Part shown: piece by piece, positions 18,234-25,883 of the stretch | Layout: every line of letters begins with the position of its first letter | How positions within the stretch are numbered: the first letter of the stretch is position 1 | NCBI GenBank assembly: GCA_021295895.1 | Contig: JAGWBM010000002.1 | Location: 20,527-64,139, forward strand | Source of the DNA: Pseudomonadales bacterium | GTDB taxonomy: Bacteria > Pseudomonadota > Gammaproteobacteria > Pseudomonadales > Azotimanducaceae | Direction of reading: 5' to 3' | DNA length: 43,613 nt | Program-made: the position numbers and the translations under genes | The notes under the pieces: generated by a model | What the model was told of the DNA's origin: nothing | Seen by the model: only the letters and a program-made list of their open reading frames with translations | Databases searched by the model: none

Positions 18234-19376
18234 GTGTTCAGCCGGTTCCAGGCCTTGAATCAGAGCGTCTTCAAGCGCGTGGTCTCGTCGCCTCTGATCA
18301 CCACGGACGCCGACCTCGATGCCTGCGTGGGATCGCTCGGCCAAGTCGTCGGCATTGACACGGAGTTCATCCGCGTCCGTACCTTCTACCCCATCCCGGC
18401 CCTTTACCAGCTTGCGGGAGACGGCGGCGTTGCCTTGGTGGATGCCCAGTGCCCGGCCACGTTCGACTCGCTGAAGACGCTGCTGCAGGACCCGGCGCGT
18501 ACCAAGGTGATTCACGGTTGCTCGGAAGACCTGGAGGTCATGGCGACCCACCTCGACGTTCAGCCGGTGAATCTTGTCGACACGCAACTCGCCCACGCCT
18601 TCGTCGTGCCCGAGTTCTCACCCAGCTATGCGAAGTTGGTGGAGCATTACCTGGGTCTCACGCTCGGTAAGCACGAGACGCGGTCGGACTGGCTTCAACG
18701 TCCGTTGTCGCATGAACAGGTTAGCTACGCGCGCGAGGACGTCGCGTATCTCAAGCCGATTTGGCAGCGGCAGAGTCAGGCATTGGCCGAAGCCGGTCGA
18801 CTCGAATGGTTCCTGGAGGAAATGCAGCAGATCCTCGATGCGCCCGTTGCCACGCCGGACACGTGGTTCGAAACCATGAAAGGCGTGTGGCGGCTCGATT
18901 GTCGAGAGCGCACCGTATTGCGTACGCTGGTTCGTTGGCGCGAGCGGGAAGCACGCCGGCGCGACATACCCCGGGCATATACCGTCCGGGACGAGCACCT
19001 CGTGGCGTTGGCCCGGTGTCCTCGGTTGGAGCCTGCGGACGTGGCGAGCCTGCTTCCCCGGCGCACGGCGAACCGGTACGGCAAGATCCTCGCCGTGGTT
19101 CACCGCCAGGGGCTTGAGGATCGAGATCCCGTGCCGAAGGCAACCCGACCGCTCGGTCGGCGCGATGGCGAAGTCCTCAAGGCGCTCCGGAATGCCGGCC
19201 GTCGGGAGTCGAATCGCCTCGGAATCGCACCCGAGCTATTGGCCCGCAAGCGGGAACTTGAGGCGGACGTCCGGTATTTCCGGGCCAGCGACGAACTGCC
19301 ACGGCGCTATCGCGAAGGTTGGCGCCGGCGGGTCGTTGGCGACATCTTCACCGACATCCTCTCAGGCGAATCGTAG
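18234..19376 (+). CDS. rnd: Ribonuclease D
   Basis: RNase D trims the 3' ends of tRNA precursors. The 380-residue product has the DEDD exonuclease motifs: Exo I GIDTEFIRVRTFYP near residue 40, Exo II VIHGCSEDLEVM near 97 and Exo III SYAREDVAYLKPI near 165. Two HRDC-like domains follow (RTLVRWREREARRRDIPRAYTVRDEHL and LGIAPELLARKREL). The start is uncertain: GTG 18234 gives about 20 residues before SPLITTDADLD, while a GTG near 18279 fits the E. coli start better. It lies 46 bp after recR. Confidence 0.94.
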   Translation: MFSRFQALNQSVFKRVVSSPLITTDADLDACVGSLGQVVGIDTEFIRVRTFYPIPALYQLAGDGGVALVDAQCPATFDSLKTLLQDPARTKVIHGCSEDLEVMATHLDVQPVNLVDTQLAHAFVVPEFSPSYAKLVEHYLGLTLGKHETRSDWLQRPLSHEQVSYAREDVAYLKPIWQRQSQALAEAGRLEWFLEEMQQILDAPVATPDTWFETMKGVWRLDCRERTVLRTLVRWREREARRRDIPRAYTVRDEHLVALARCPRLEPADVASLLPRRTANRYGKILAVVHRQGLEDRDPVPKATRPLGRRDGEVLKALRNAGRRESNRLGIAPELLARKRELEADVRYFRASDELPRRYREGWRRRVVGDIFTDILSGES

Positions 19377-19410
19377 CGACCGCGAGGGCCACGAGATTGC
19401 GCGGCACGAA

Positions 19411-19857
19411 ATGAAACCGTTTTGGGAACGCAAGACGCTGGACGAGATGACCCCGGAGGAGTGGGAGTCCCTATGCGACGGCTGCGGTCGCTGCTGCGTG
19501 ATCAAGCTGGCCGACGAGGACACGGGGCAGGCATTTCCGACGTCGGTGGTGTGCCGCCTGTTCAACCTCGATACTTGCCGCTGCACGCGATACGGACAAC
19601 GCCATCAACTTGTGCCGGATTGCGTCCGCTTGGATGCCGAAACGGTACACCAGTACGACTGGCTACCTGAATCCTGCGCCTACCGCCGCCTGGCCCGGGG
19701 ACGCGATCTGGCTTGGTGGCACCCGCTGGTTTCCGGCGATCCGCAGACCGTCATCGATGCGGGGATCAGTGTCTACGGGAACGTGGTCCCGGAGCACGCG
19801 GTGCATCCCGAGGAGTCGCTGGAGGAATACGTGGTTCGCTGGGTGGACGCCCCTTGA
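19411..19857 (+). CDS. ycgN: YcgN family cysteine-cluster protein (UPF0260)
   Basis: The 148-residue protein begins MKPFWERKTLDEMTPEEWESLCDGCGRCCVIKL and continues with VCRLFNLDTCRCTRYGQRHQLVPDC and WLPESCAYRRLARGRDLAWWHPL, matching E. coli YcgN (153 residues). The CxxCxxCC, CxC and later cysteines form the family's putative zinc- or metal-binding set; the biochemical role is unknown. ATG 19411 matches the family start. The rnd-ycgN neighbourhood recurs in other gammaproteobacteria. The TGA overlaps a possible TTG start of the next gene. Confidence 0.9.
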   Translation: MKPFWERKTLDEMTPEEWESLCDGCGRCCVIKLADEDTGQAFPTSVVCRLFNLDTCRCTRYGQRHQLVPDCVRLDAETVHQYDWLPESCAYRRLARGRDLAWWHPLVSGDPQTVIDAGISVYGNVVPEHAVHPEESLEEYVVRWVDAP

Positions 19858-20180
19858 CGGGGGCGGTGATCGCTTGGTTTGCCGCCGTCCTGGCGGGAGT
19901 GGGCCTTGCGTGGCTGCTATGCCTGGTGACCCGTAGCTGGGGTCGGTGGAGGTACTTGCCGGGCTGCTTGGTCCTGGCGTTGGGGTTGACCCCGTTCCGC
20001 TTCGACGGCGAGCACGAGGCACCCGCCTTCGCCGTAGTGATCTTCAGAGGGTTCCTGGAAAGCGACTTGGACCCGGGCCCGCCGCTGCTCGCGCTGGGAG
20101 CGATGACATTGGCAGTGGTCGTGGTCTATCTGGCGGTGATGGGCGTTCTGGGGTTGATGGGCGCTAAGAGACGCTCGTAG
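19854..20180 (+). CDS. Small multi-pass membrane protein, unrecognised
   Basis: The 108-residue frame starts at a TTG in a TTGA overlap with ycgN (a GTG at 19866 is the alternative). It encodes three hydrophobic stretches: VIAWFAAVLAGVGLAWLLCLV, YLPGCLVLALGLTPF and LLALGAMTLAVVVVYLAVMGVL. Between the second and third is a short acidic, probably extracytoplasmic loop with DGEHEAPAF and LESDLDPGP. I do not recognise a family. Its TAG stop is supplied by the GTAG of the following palindrome, so the present C-terminus (AKRRS) may have been set when the repeat arrived. Confidence 0.6.
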   Translation: MTGAVIAWFAAVLAGVGLAWLLCLVTRSWGRWRYLPGCLVLALGLTPFRFDGEHEAPAFAVVIFRGFLESDLDPGPPLLALGAMTLAVVVVYLAVMGVLGLMGAKRRS

Positions 20181-20234
20181 GGGCGACCGTGGCATCGGTT
20201 TGATCGGCACGGGACGCCACAAGGGCGACCCTAC
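20177..20234. repeat. Inverted pair of REP-like GTAG elements (degenerate)
   Basis: A forward GTAG with GGGCGACC (20177-20188) is followed by a reverse element: GGGACGCC, loop ACAAG, GGCGACC, CTAC (20211-20234). The ends GTAGGG and CCCTAC face each other, as in a paired REP unit. The reverse element has one stem mismatch. The pair fills the gap between the small membrane gene and the convergent dnaE2. Confidence 0.65.
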
Positions 20235-20256
20235 GGGGCTCGTCGAACCGCCGAGG

Positions 20257-23200
20257 TCAGTGGAAATTCCTCGATTTGAACCCGGCGGTGGATCCATCCT
20301 CCGATGTGAGTTCGGCTAGCTTGTGGGTCAAGTCCCGCACATGACCGGCGACCACGTGGATGACAATGCCTTCCCGTTCCACGACCCCCTTGACGGCGAT
20401 GAGGCGTCCTTGCAGCAGGGGTGCACGGAAGCGCTCGAGCACTGAATTCCAGACGACGATGTTGCTCACACCGGTTTCGTCTTCCAAGGTCATGAACACC
20501 ACCCCGGACGCGCTGCCAGGTCGCTGGCGGCAGGTGACAAGACCCGCCACGTGCACGAACTGCTCGTGGCGACAGGCCGCGAGTTCACTCGCCGGACGGC
20601 AGCCGTCGAATTCCGTTTCGTCGCGCAACAGCGCCATGGGATGCCGGCCTAGGGTGAGGCCGAGGTAGCGGTAGTCGGCCAGCATGTCATCGCCTTCGCT
20701 CGGCTCGGCAAGAGCAACGGACGTGGAGTAGGCCGTCGGCGCTTCTTGCCAGAGTGCGGTGGGGTGATCGACACCGGCCGCGTCCCAATGCGCTTGATAG
20801 CGGTGTCCCGAGAGGTTTTTCAAGGCACCGGCCCTTGCCAGGATGGTCAACGTGCCGTCGTCGAGACTGCTTTGTCTCGTCAAGTCGTCGATGTCTCGGA
20901 ACGGTTGCGCGGCCTCGATGCGCCGTGCCGCTTCTTCACCCATGCCCTTGACCTGGCGAAGCCCGAGACGCAAGGCCGGCTGCGCATTGCGATGGTTGGG
21001 GATTGCCTTCATCGGCGGCTCGAGTCGGTAGTCCCAACCACTCTTCTGGACATCCGCCGGCAGCACTTCGATGCCGTGCGCCGTTGCGTCGTGAATGATT
21101 TGTGAGGGCGAGTAGAAACCCATGGGTAGACTGTTCAGTAGTCCACAATAGAACGCCGTGGGTTCATGACGCTTCAGCCACGCCGAGACGTAGACCAGGA
21201 GCGCAAAGCTGGCGGCGTGCGATTCCGGGAATCCGTACTCCCCGAAGCCCTTGATCTGTTCGAAGACCCGTTCGGCGAAGCCGCGATCCAAGCCGCGCTC
21301 GAGCATGCCGGTGACGAGTTTCTCTTCGAACTGCTCGAGACCGCCGCGACGGCGCCAGGCGGCCATGGCGCGGCGCAACTGATCCGCTTCACCGGCCGTG
21401 AAGCCTGCCGCCACCATGGCGAGTTCGATCACCTGTTCCTGGAAGATCGGGATGCCCAACGTTCGCTCCAGCACACGGCGCACGGCATCGTTGGCGTAGT
21501 CGACCGGTTCCAAGCCCTGGCGGCGGCGCAGATAGGGATGGACCATGTTGCCCTGGATCGGGCCCGGGCGGACGATGGCGACTTCGATCACGAGATCGTA
21601 GAAGCTCGCCGGTTTCAAACGCGGCAACATGGACATCTGGGCACGTGACTCGACCTGGAAGACGCCGAGACTGTCGGCCCGTTGGAGCATGGCGTAGGTT
21701 TCGGGATCTTCGGGGGGAATCTCGTCGATGCTTGTCGGCGCGAAATCCACCTCGGGACGATGGAGTTCGCCGAGAAGCGCAAGCGTCTTGCGAATGGCCG
21801 TCAGCATGCCAAGGCCCAGCACGTCGACCTTCAGGAGGTTCAGGGCTTCGAGGTCGTCCTTGTCCCACTGGATGACCGTGCGGTCAGCCATCGCGGCATT
21901 CTCGATGGGCACCAGTTCGGCAAGCGGCCCGGCGGAGATGACGAATCCACCGACGTGCTGCGAAAGATGACGTGGGAACCCCAATATCTCGTTGACGAGA
22001 AACAGGAACTGCCGGGCAACACGGCTTTGCGGATCGACACCCGCGGCCTTGAGACGCCGATCGAGTTCCGAGCGGTTGTCCCACCAGGCCATGGACTTCG
22101 CCAGCAGATCGACGAGGTCGAGATCGAGGCCCAGCGCCTTGCCGACATCCCGGATGGCGCTGCGTGGCCGGTAGGTGATCAATGTCGCGGCAAGCGCAGC
22201 CCGATGCCGGCCGTAGTGTTCGTAGATGTACTGGATGACTTCCTCGCGGCGTTCATGCTCGAAGTCGACGTCGATGTCCGGCGGTTCGTTGCGCTCCTTG
22301 GAGACGAAGCGCTCGAACAGGAGATGCATGCGTGCCGGATCGACTTCCGTGATTCCGAGGCAATAGCAGACCGCCGAGTTGGCGGCGGAACCGCGTCCCT
22401 GGCAGAGGATCCCGCGTTCCCTGGCGAAGCGGACGATGTCGTGAACCGTTAGGAAAAAGAACTCGTAGCGGAGTTCGCCGATGAGCTCGAGTTCCTTTTC
22501 AATGAGCGAGATGACATTCGCCGGGACACCTTCCGGCCAGCGTGACCCGGCACCGGTTTCGGTAAGCGCGCGCAGGTGTTGGGCAGGCGTGATTCCGTCC
22601 GGCACCAGTTCGCGTGGGTACTCGTAGCGGAGTTCGTCCAGGGAGAACGTGCAGCGATCGGCGAGGGCCACGGTTTCTTCGAGCATCTCCGGCGGATAGA
22701 TGGCGCGTAAGCCGTCAAGCGATCTCAGGTGTCGTTCCCGATTCTGATCGAGCTGGGTTCCCAACTTGTCGACGGGCGTCCCGACACGAATTGCCGTTAG
22801 GACGTCGCGCAAAGGCTGACGTTCGGGAATATGCATACAGGCGCCGTTGCTGGCGACGACCGGGAGGCTTAAGCGCGAAGACAGGGTCAACACGTGGGCG
22901 GTCTTGTCGAGGTCATCGCGCTCGAGAAAAAGCTCGAGTGAAATCCAAAGATTCGGCAGTAGATCTTTGACTTGATGACCAATAGACAGCTGGTCGGCGA
23001 AAGATCCCTGACCGGGAATCCACAACGCAAGGCACCCCTCCACACCCTGGCGCAGATCTTCCAAGCCGAGCGTGTAGTCGCCCTTCGGTGCCCGGCGGCG
23101 AGCCAAGGTCACGAGTTGCGACAGTTGGCCGTAGGCATGCCGGTCGGGTGCTAGCAGAACGAGATGAATGTCACCGGCATCACGGGGGATGTGGAACTCG

Positions 23201-23475
23201 GCACCAACGATCAGCTTGATGTCGAGATCGCGGGCGGCCAGGTGTGCCTTGACCACACCGGCCACCGAGCATTCGTCGGTGATGGCGATCGCCCGGTAGC
23301 CGAGGGCATGCGCGGTGCGGACCAGTTCCTCGGGATGTGACGCACCGCGCAGGAAGCTGAAGTTGGAGACGGCGTGCAGTTCGGCATATGCAAACGGGGG
23401 ATGAGTGCCGCTGACACGGGACGGGACAAGCCCGTCCCCTACGAGGTCGTCGGGTTGGTCAGGAGAAGTAGCCAT
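20257..23475 (-). CDS. dnaE2: Error-prone DNA polymerase DnaE2
   Basis: DnaE2 is the C-family polymerase that extends past lesions together with ImuA and ImuB. The 1072-residue product has the N-terminal PHP domain (YAELHAVSNFSFLRGASHPEELV from about residue 34), the catalytic aspartates in PPDIDVDFEHERREEV (about residue 400) and LLKVDVLGLGML (about 549), the family block RAQMSMLPRLKPASFYDLVIEVAIVRPGPIQGNMVHPYLRRR, a helix-hairpin-helix with GLRQVKGMGEEAARRI and an OB fold near the end. ATG 23475 overlaps imuB by 17 bp. The residues before the PHP domain include LVGDGLVPSRVS, which is a translated GTAG palindrome. An upstream in-frame extension to 23748 reads antisense to nothing conserved and is dropped. 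Confidence 0.94.
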   Translation of the reverse strand: MATSPDQPDDLVGDGLVPSRVSGTHPPFAYAELHAVSNFSFLRGASHPEELVRTAHALGYRAIAITDECSVAGVVKAHLAARDLDIKLIVGAEFHIPRDAGDIHLVLLAPDRHAYGQLSQLVTLARRRAPKGDYTLGLEDLRQGVEGCLALWIPGQGSFADQLSIGHQVKDLLPNLWISLELFLERDDLDKTAHVLTLSSRLSLPVVASNGACMHIPERQPLRDVLTAIRVGTPVDKLGTQLDQNRERHLRSLDGLRAIYPPEMLEETVALADRCTFSLDELRYEYPRELVPDGITPAQHLRALTETGAGSRWPEGVPANVISLIEKELELIGELRYEFFFLTVHDIVRFARERGILCQGRGSAANSAVCYCLGITEVDPARMHLLFERFVSKERNEPPDIDVDFEHERREEVIQYIYEHYGRHRAALAATLITYRPRSAIRDVGKALGLDLDLVDLLAKSMAWWDNRSELDRRLKAAGVDPQSRVARQFLFLVNEILGFPRHLSQHVGGFVISAGPLAELVPIENAAMADRTVIQWDKDDLEALNLLKVDVLGLGMLTAIRKTLALLGELHRPEVDFAPTSIDEIPPEDPETYAMLQRADSLGVFQVESRAQMSMLPRLKPASFYDLVIEVAIVRPGPIQGNMVHPYLRRRQGLEPVDYANDAVRRVLERTLGIPIFQEQVIELAMVAAGFTAGEADQLRRAMAAWRRRGGLEQFEEKLVTGMLERGLDRGFAERVFEQIKGFGEYGFPESHAASFALLVYVSAWLKRHEPTAFYCGLLNSLPMGFYSPSQIIHDATAHGIEVLPADVQKSGWDYRLEPPMKAIPNHRNAQPALRLGLRQVKGMGEEAARRIEAAQPFRDIDDLTRQSSLDDGTLTILARAGALKNLSGHRYQAHWDAAGVDHPTALWQEAPTAYSTSVALAEPSEGDDMLADYRYLGLTLGRHPMALLRDETEFDGCRPASELAACRHEQFVHVAGLVTCRQRPGSASGVVFMTLEDETGVSNIVVWNSVLERFRAPLLQGRLIAVKGVVEREGIVIHVVAGHVRDLTHKLAELTSEDGSTAGFKSRNFH
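23418..23442 (-). repeat. REP-like GTAG palindrome inside the dnaE2 coding region
   Basis: Read on the minus strand, GTAG is followed by arm GGGACGGG, loop CTTGT and arm CCCGTCCC, a perfect 8-bp stem. It lies 12 codons into dnaE2 in frame, and is read as Val-Gly-Asp-Gly-Leu-Val-Pro-Ser. No start codon is available between it and the conserved PHP domain, so it is translated if dnaE2 is functional. Confidence 0.88.
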
Positions 23476-24940
23476 GAAGAAACCAACGTTCGTTCTGTTC
23501 GCGGTACAGCCAGCACTTCGCGCCATGTTTGGAGTAGGCGACGTAGTAATCGCGGGCGACCGCGTAGCCGTTCCGTTTCTCCGGGGGATTTCGCGCAGCG
23601 AATTCTCGCTCCCACCAACCGGTTTCGATGCGTTCCGGCCCTGACACCATTTCGTAGAGCTTGGCGTCGATCGGTTTCGGTAGGTCGAGGAGCCACATCG
23701 GACGGGAATACCCAAGCGCCAAATCGCTCCCAACTGTGCGGCCTGCACCTTGGCTCACCGGGTGTTCGGTGGACCAGGCCTGTTCCGGTCGGTGGTCGTC
23801 CACGGAGCACAAGCCTCGAACCGCCTCCGCGCCGAGTTTGGCGGCGAGCAAATCCACGAGTTCGGCATGGGTTGCGGTGCTGTGTTCGGTCATGCCCCAA
23901 AGGTCGGCAAGGGCGGTTGTGAACGGCGCGACGAAGTCGGCTCGCAGGGAGACGCTCATGACTTCCCCGGGCATGTCCGCGCTGTCGAGTTTCAGCCTGC
24001 TCAAGTTGAGGAACGACAGATCGTCCCTGCGCGGTTGCGCGAATTCGACGGTCAGCACCACCGCCGGCCCTGTCAACGGCTTCACGGTCCAAGTCAACAG
24101 CCTGGCGCCGAAATGCCGTCGGGCGAGCCAACGCGCAAGTTCAGCGGCGAGTTTCCGCATTGGAAACAGCAGGGCGTCTTTGCCGCGTACGGGTTCCAGG
24201 AGATGGACGCTCGACTGAAACCGTTCATGGGGTTCGATGAATGCGCGTGGGTCCGACTTTCGCCCGGTCAAGCGGGCGAGATAGTCGATCAACGTGAGTC
24301 CGAACCGTTTGCCGAGTTCCCCCGGAGGCAGCCTGAGAAGTTCATCGATCCGGGTGATACCCATGTTCGCCAGGCGTTCGAGATCCCTTGGTGGAAGATC
24401 GCTGTGAGTGAGCGACACGCCACGGAGAGCGGTCCGAACCGATTTTTCGCCGACGCGGGACGGGTCAAGCTCGTCCCCGAAGGTTTCCATGCCTGAGCGC
24501 GCCAACATCAGCGCGGCCAAGGGCGTGGTCGCGACCGCTAGACTTTGTTCGTGCCCCAAGCGCCGGCATTCATCGGCGAGTTGGACGGACAACGCCTTCA
24601 ACCCCCCGAACAGGCGCAGGCTGCCGCGCACTTCCAGGAGCAATGCGTCCGGCGGGGCAGGGCTTACCTTCGGCGTGTAGCGGTAGGCCATCTCGGCGAG
24701 CCGACCTAAGCGTTCCTCTTCCGCCGACGGGTCGCGGTTGAAGTGGTTGAGTTCCGGCACAATGCTGTTCGCCGTCGCCAGCGTGCTGCCGAGAGCGATC
24801 TCTGCCCGCCGAGCCTGTTCGTTAACTTGCACGACCCGGTTGTCCGCCACGAGAACCGCTGGCCCGGTGGTGTCGCCGTCAAGCGTGTCGAGGCGTTCTT
24901 CAAGACCAAGCATCGGGAAGTACAGCGCTAGCCAGAGCAT
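23459..24940 (-). CDS. imuB: Y-family polymerase-like protein ImuB
   Basis: ImuB is an inactive Y-family polymerase that links DnaE2 to the beta clamp. The 493-residue product starts MLWLALYFPMLGLEERLD and has PAVLVADNRVVQVNEQARRAEIALGSTLATA, DALLLEVRGSLRLFGGLKAL and the little-finger region. Where active Y-polymerases have catalytic DxD/SxDE acids, it has LALYFPML and LEVRGSLRLF, as expected for ImuB. The C-terminal 90 residues (RPMWLLDLPKPIDAKLYEMVSGPERIETGWWE and DYYVAYSKHGAKCWLYREQNERWFLHGYFS) match the family tail. Near residue 155, FGDELDPSRVG resembles the repeat-encoded peptide of DnaE2. It overlaps imuA by 13 bp and dnaE2 by 17 bp. Confidence 0.93.
   Translation of the reverse strand: MLWLALYFPMLGLEERLDTLDGDTTGPAVLVADNRVVQVNEQARRAEIALGSTLATANSIVPELNHFNRDPSAEEERLGRLAEMAYRYTPKVSPAPPDALLLEVRGSLRLFGGLKALSVQLADECRRLGHEQSLAVATTPLAALMLARSGMETFGDELDPSRVGEKSVRTALRGVSLTHSDLPPRDLERLANMGITRIDELLRLPPGELGKRFGLTLIDYLARLTGRKSDPRAFIEPHERFQSSVHLLEPVRGKDALLFPMRKLAAELARWLARRHFGARLLTWTVKPLTGPAVVLTVEFAQPRRDDLSFLNLSRLKLDSADMPGEVMSVSLRADFVAPFTTALADLWGMTEHSTATHAELVDLLAAKLGAEAVRGLCSVDDHRPEQAWSTEHPVSQGAGRTVGSDLALGYSRPMWLLDLPKPIDAKLYEMVSGPERIETGWWEREFAARNPPEKRNGYAVARDYYVAYSKHGAKCWLYREQNERWFLHGYFS
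24456..24478 (-). repeat. Degenerate REP-like sequence inside imuB
   Basis: On the minus strand 21 of 23 bases match the perfect copy in dnaE2: arm GGGACGAG, loop CTTGA, arm CCCGTCCC. GTAG is replaced by TTCG. It is in the same reading frame as in dnaE2, giving Gly-Asp-Glu-Leu-Asp-Pro-Ser-Arg-Val. It lies in a segment of ImuB without recognised conserved residues. Confidence 0.55.
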
Positions 24941-25644
24941 GATTCATCGGCCGGATGGCGCGTGTCCAAGCACGAACGCGTATCGATGTCCGCGTCGAAA
25001 TCGAGTTCGATGCCCGACAACGGCCAGCCACCGCGTCGCTTGATGACATCCAATTGCAACCCGCCGGGGCGGGGCCACAAGCGCAGACGAAGTTCCGCAG
25101 GAGAGGCGTTGCCGGCGGCGGTCGTGGGTCGGAATAGGCCGGCCCAGGTTCTTCCCTGGCGAGCGGCAAACTGCAAACGTCGAATCTCGGCGAACTTCAA
25201 CTCGTGCTCGGCCAGCCAACCGAGCAAGGCACTGCAGGCCCCGGTCTTCAGAACCTGTTCGAACGTCCAGAGCGCATCGGCGTGATTGTCCGGATAGACC
25301 AGCAGCATCTTGGAAACATCGATCCCGACGGCAGCAAGCGCAGGCGCAAAGGGCACGAAGGGCGGAGCGATCCAAGCAATCAGGCGCTCTTCGGTCGCCG
25401 AAAGAGAAGCCAGTGCGGACGCGAGAAGGGTCAACTCCCCGATGCCGGGATCGTCCAAGAGCAGTTCGGTCAGGCCCGTCCGCGGCCAGCCCTGGTCGAA
25501 CAACACGTCGTCGAGTCCCGGAAAGCCGGTTTCGATGCCGTCAGACTTGATGCCGGCGGACCGGAGCCCGGGCAGTTCACTGGCTCGCCACAGGTTCGGC
25601 AATGCGCGGGTGATCGAACCCTTGGTGTCTGGAATCTCCAACAC
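24928..25644 (-). CDS. imuA: Translesion synthesis protein ImuA
   Basis: ImuA is a RecA-like partner of ImuB and DnaE2. The 238-residue product has LPNLWRASELPG near the start, IETGFPGLDDVLFDQGWPRTGLTELLLDDPGIGELTLL (the RecA-like P-loop region, with the Walker lysine absent), RLIAWIAPPFVPFAPALAAVGID and ALLGWLAEHELKFAEIRRLQFAARQGRTWAGLFRP. All recall SulA/ImuA family proteins. GTG 25644 is the first usable start and lies only 6 bp from a LexA box, with no clear ribosome-binding site. It heads the imuA-imuB-dnaE2 operon, whose overlaps of 13 and 17 bp suggest coupled translation. Confidence 0.9.
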   Translation of the reverse strand: MLEIPDTKGSITRALPNLWRASELPGLRSAGIKSDGIETGFPGLDDVLFDQGWPRTGLTELLLDDPGIGELTLLASALASLSATEERLIAWIAPPFVPFAPALAAVGIDVSKMLLVYPDNHADALWTFEQVLKTGACSALLGWLAEHELKFAEIRRLQFAARQGRTWAGLFRPTTAAGNASPAELRLRLWPRPGGLQLDVIKRRGGWPLSGIELDFDADIDTRSCLDTRHPADESCSG

Positions 25645-25650
25645 GGGGTG

Positions 25651-25666
25651 CTGTTCTCATATACAG
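25651..25666 (-). promoter_or_regulatory. LexA box 1 (proximal) of imuA-imuB-dnaE2
   Basis: On the minus strand this reads CTGTATATGAGAACAG, a perfect CTGT-N8-ACAG operator with the A/T-rich centre typical of gammaproteobacterial LexA. It ends 6 bp before the imuA start and lies just downstream of the predicted transcription start. Confidence 0.88.
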
Positions 25667-25675
25667 TAGTTGCCG

Positions 25676-25704
25676 AGGATAACTGTGCTTTCGTACAGTA
25701 TCAA
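25676..25704 (-). promoter_or_regulatory. imuA promoter with LexA box 2 in its spacer
   Basis: On the minus strand a -35 element TTGATA (25699-25704) and a -10 element TATCCT (25676-25681) are separated by exactly 17 bp. The spacer is almost filled by CTGTACGAAAGCACAG (25683-25698), a second perfect CTGT-N8-ACAG LexA box. Its centre is 32 bp (about three helical turns) from the centre of box 1. LexA bound here would block RNA polymerase directly. Confidence 0.8.
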
Positions 25705-25779
25705 GCGCCCTCCAGCCCACCGAGAAACAAGGTAAAGTAGCCCTTTTGTCTTGCGAGCATCCCGCCAGGGAACACCGAC

Positions 25780-25803
25780 GTAGGGACGGGCTTGTCCCGT
25801 GCC
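25780..25803 (+). repeat. REP-like GTAG palindrome (forward, slightly degenerate)
   Basis: GTAG, arm GGACGGG, loop CTTGT, arm CCCGTGC. The arm is one base shorter than in the perfect copies and has one mismatch. It lies in the divergent gap between imuA and the MoxR gene. Confidence 0.75.
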
Positions 25804-25809
25804 GCGCCT

Positions 25810-25834
25810 GTAGGGGACGGGCTTGTGCCGTCCC
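25810..25834 (+). repeat. REP-like GTAG palindrome (forward)
   Basis: GTAG, arm GGGACGGG, loop CTTGT, arm GCCGTCCC, with one stem mismatch. It is a tandem copy in the same direction as the preceding element, 30 bp apart start to start. Confidence 0.78.
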
Positions 25835-25883
25835 GCGAAGGGTTGCCCTGCGAGCGTAGCGAGTAACGAACGGAAAACACTGA

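Noticed and set aside
21682..22452. 256-codon plus-strand frame within dnaE2
   Set aside because: It is a shadow frame antisense to the polymerase catalytic region, whose conserved motifs are intact.
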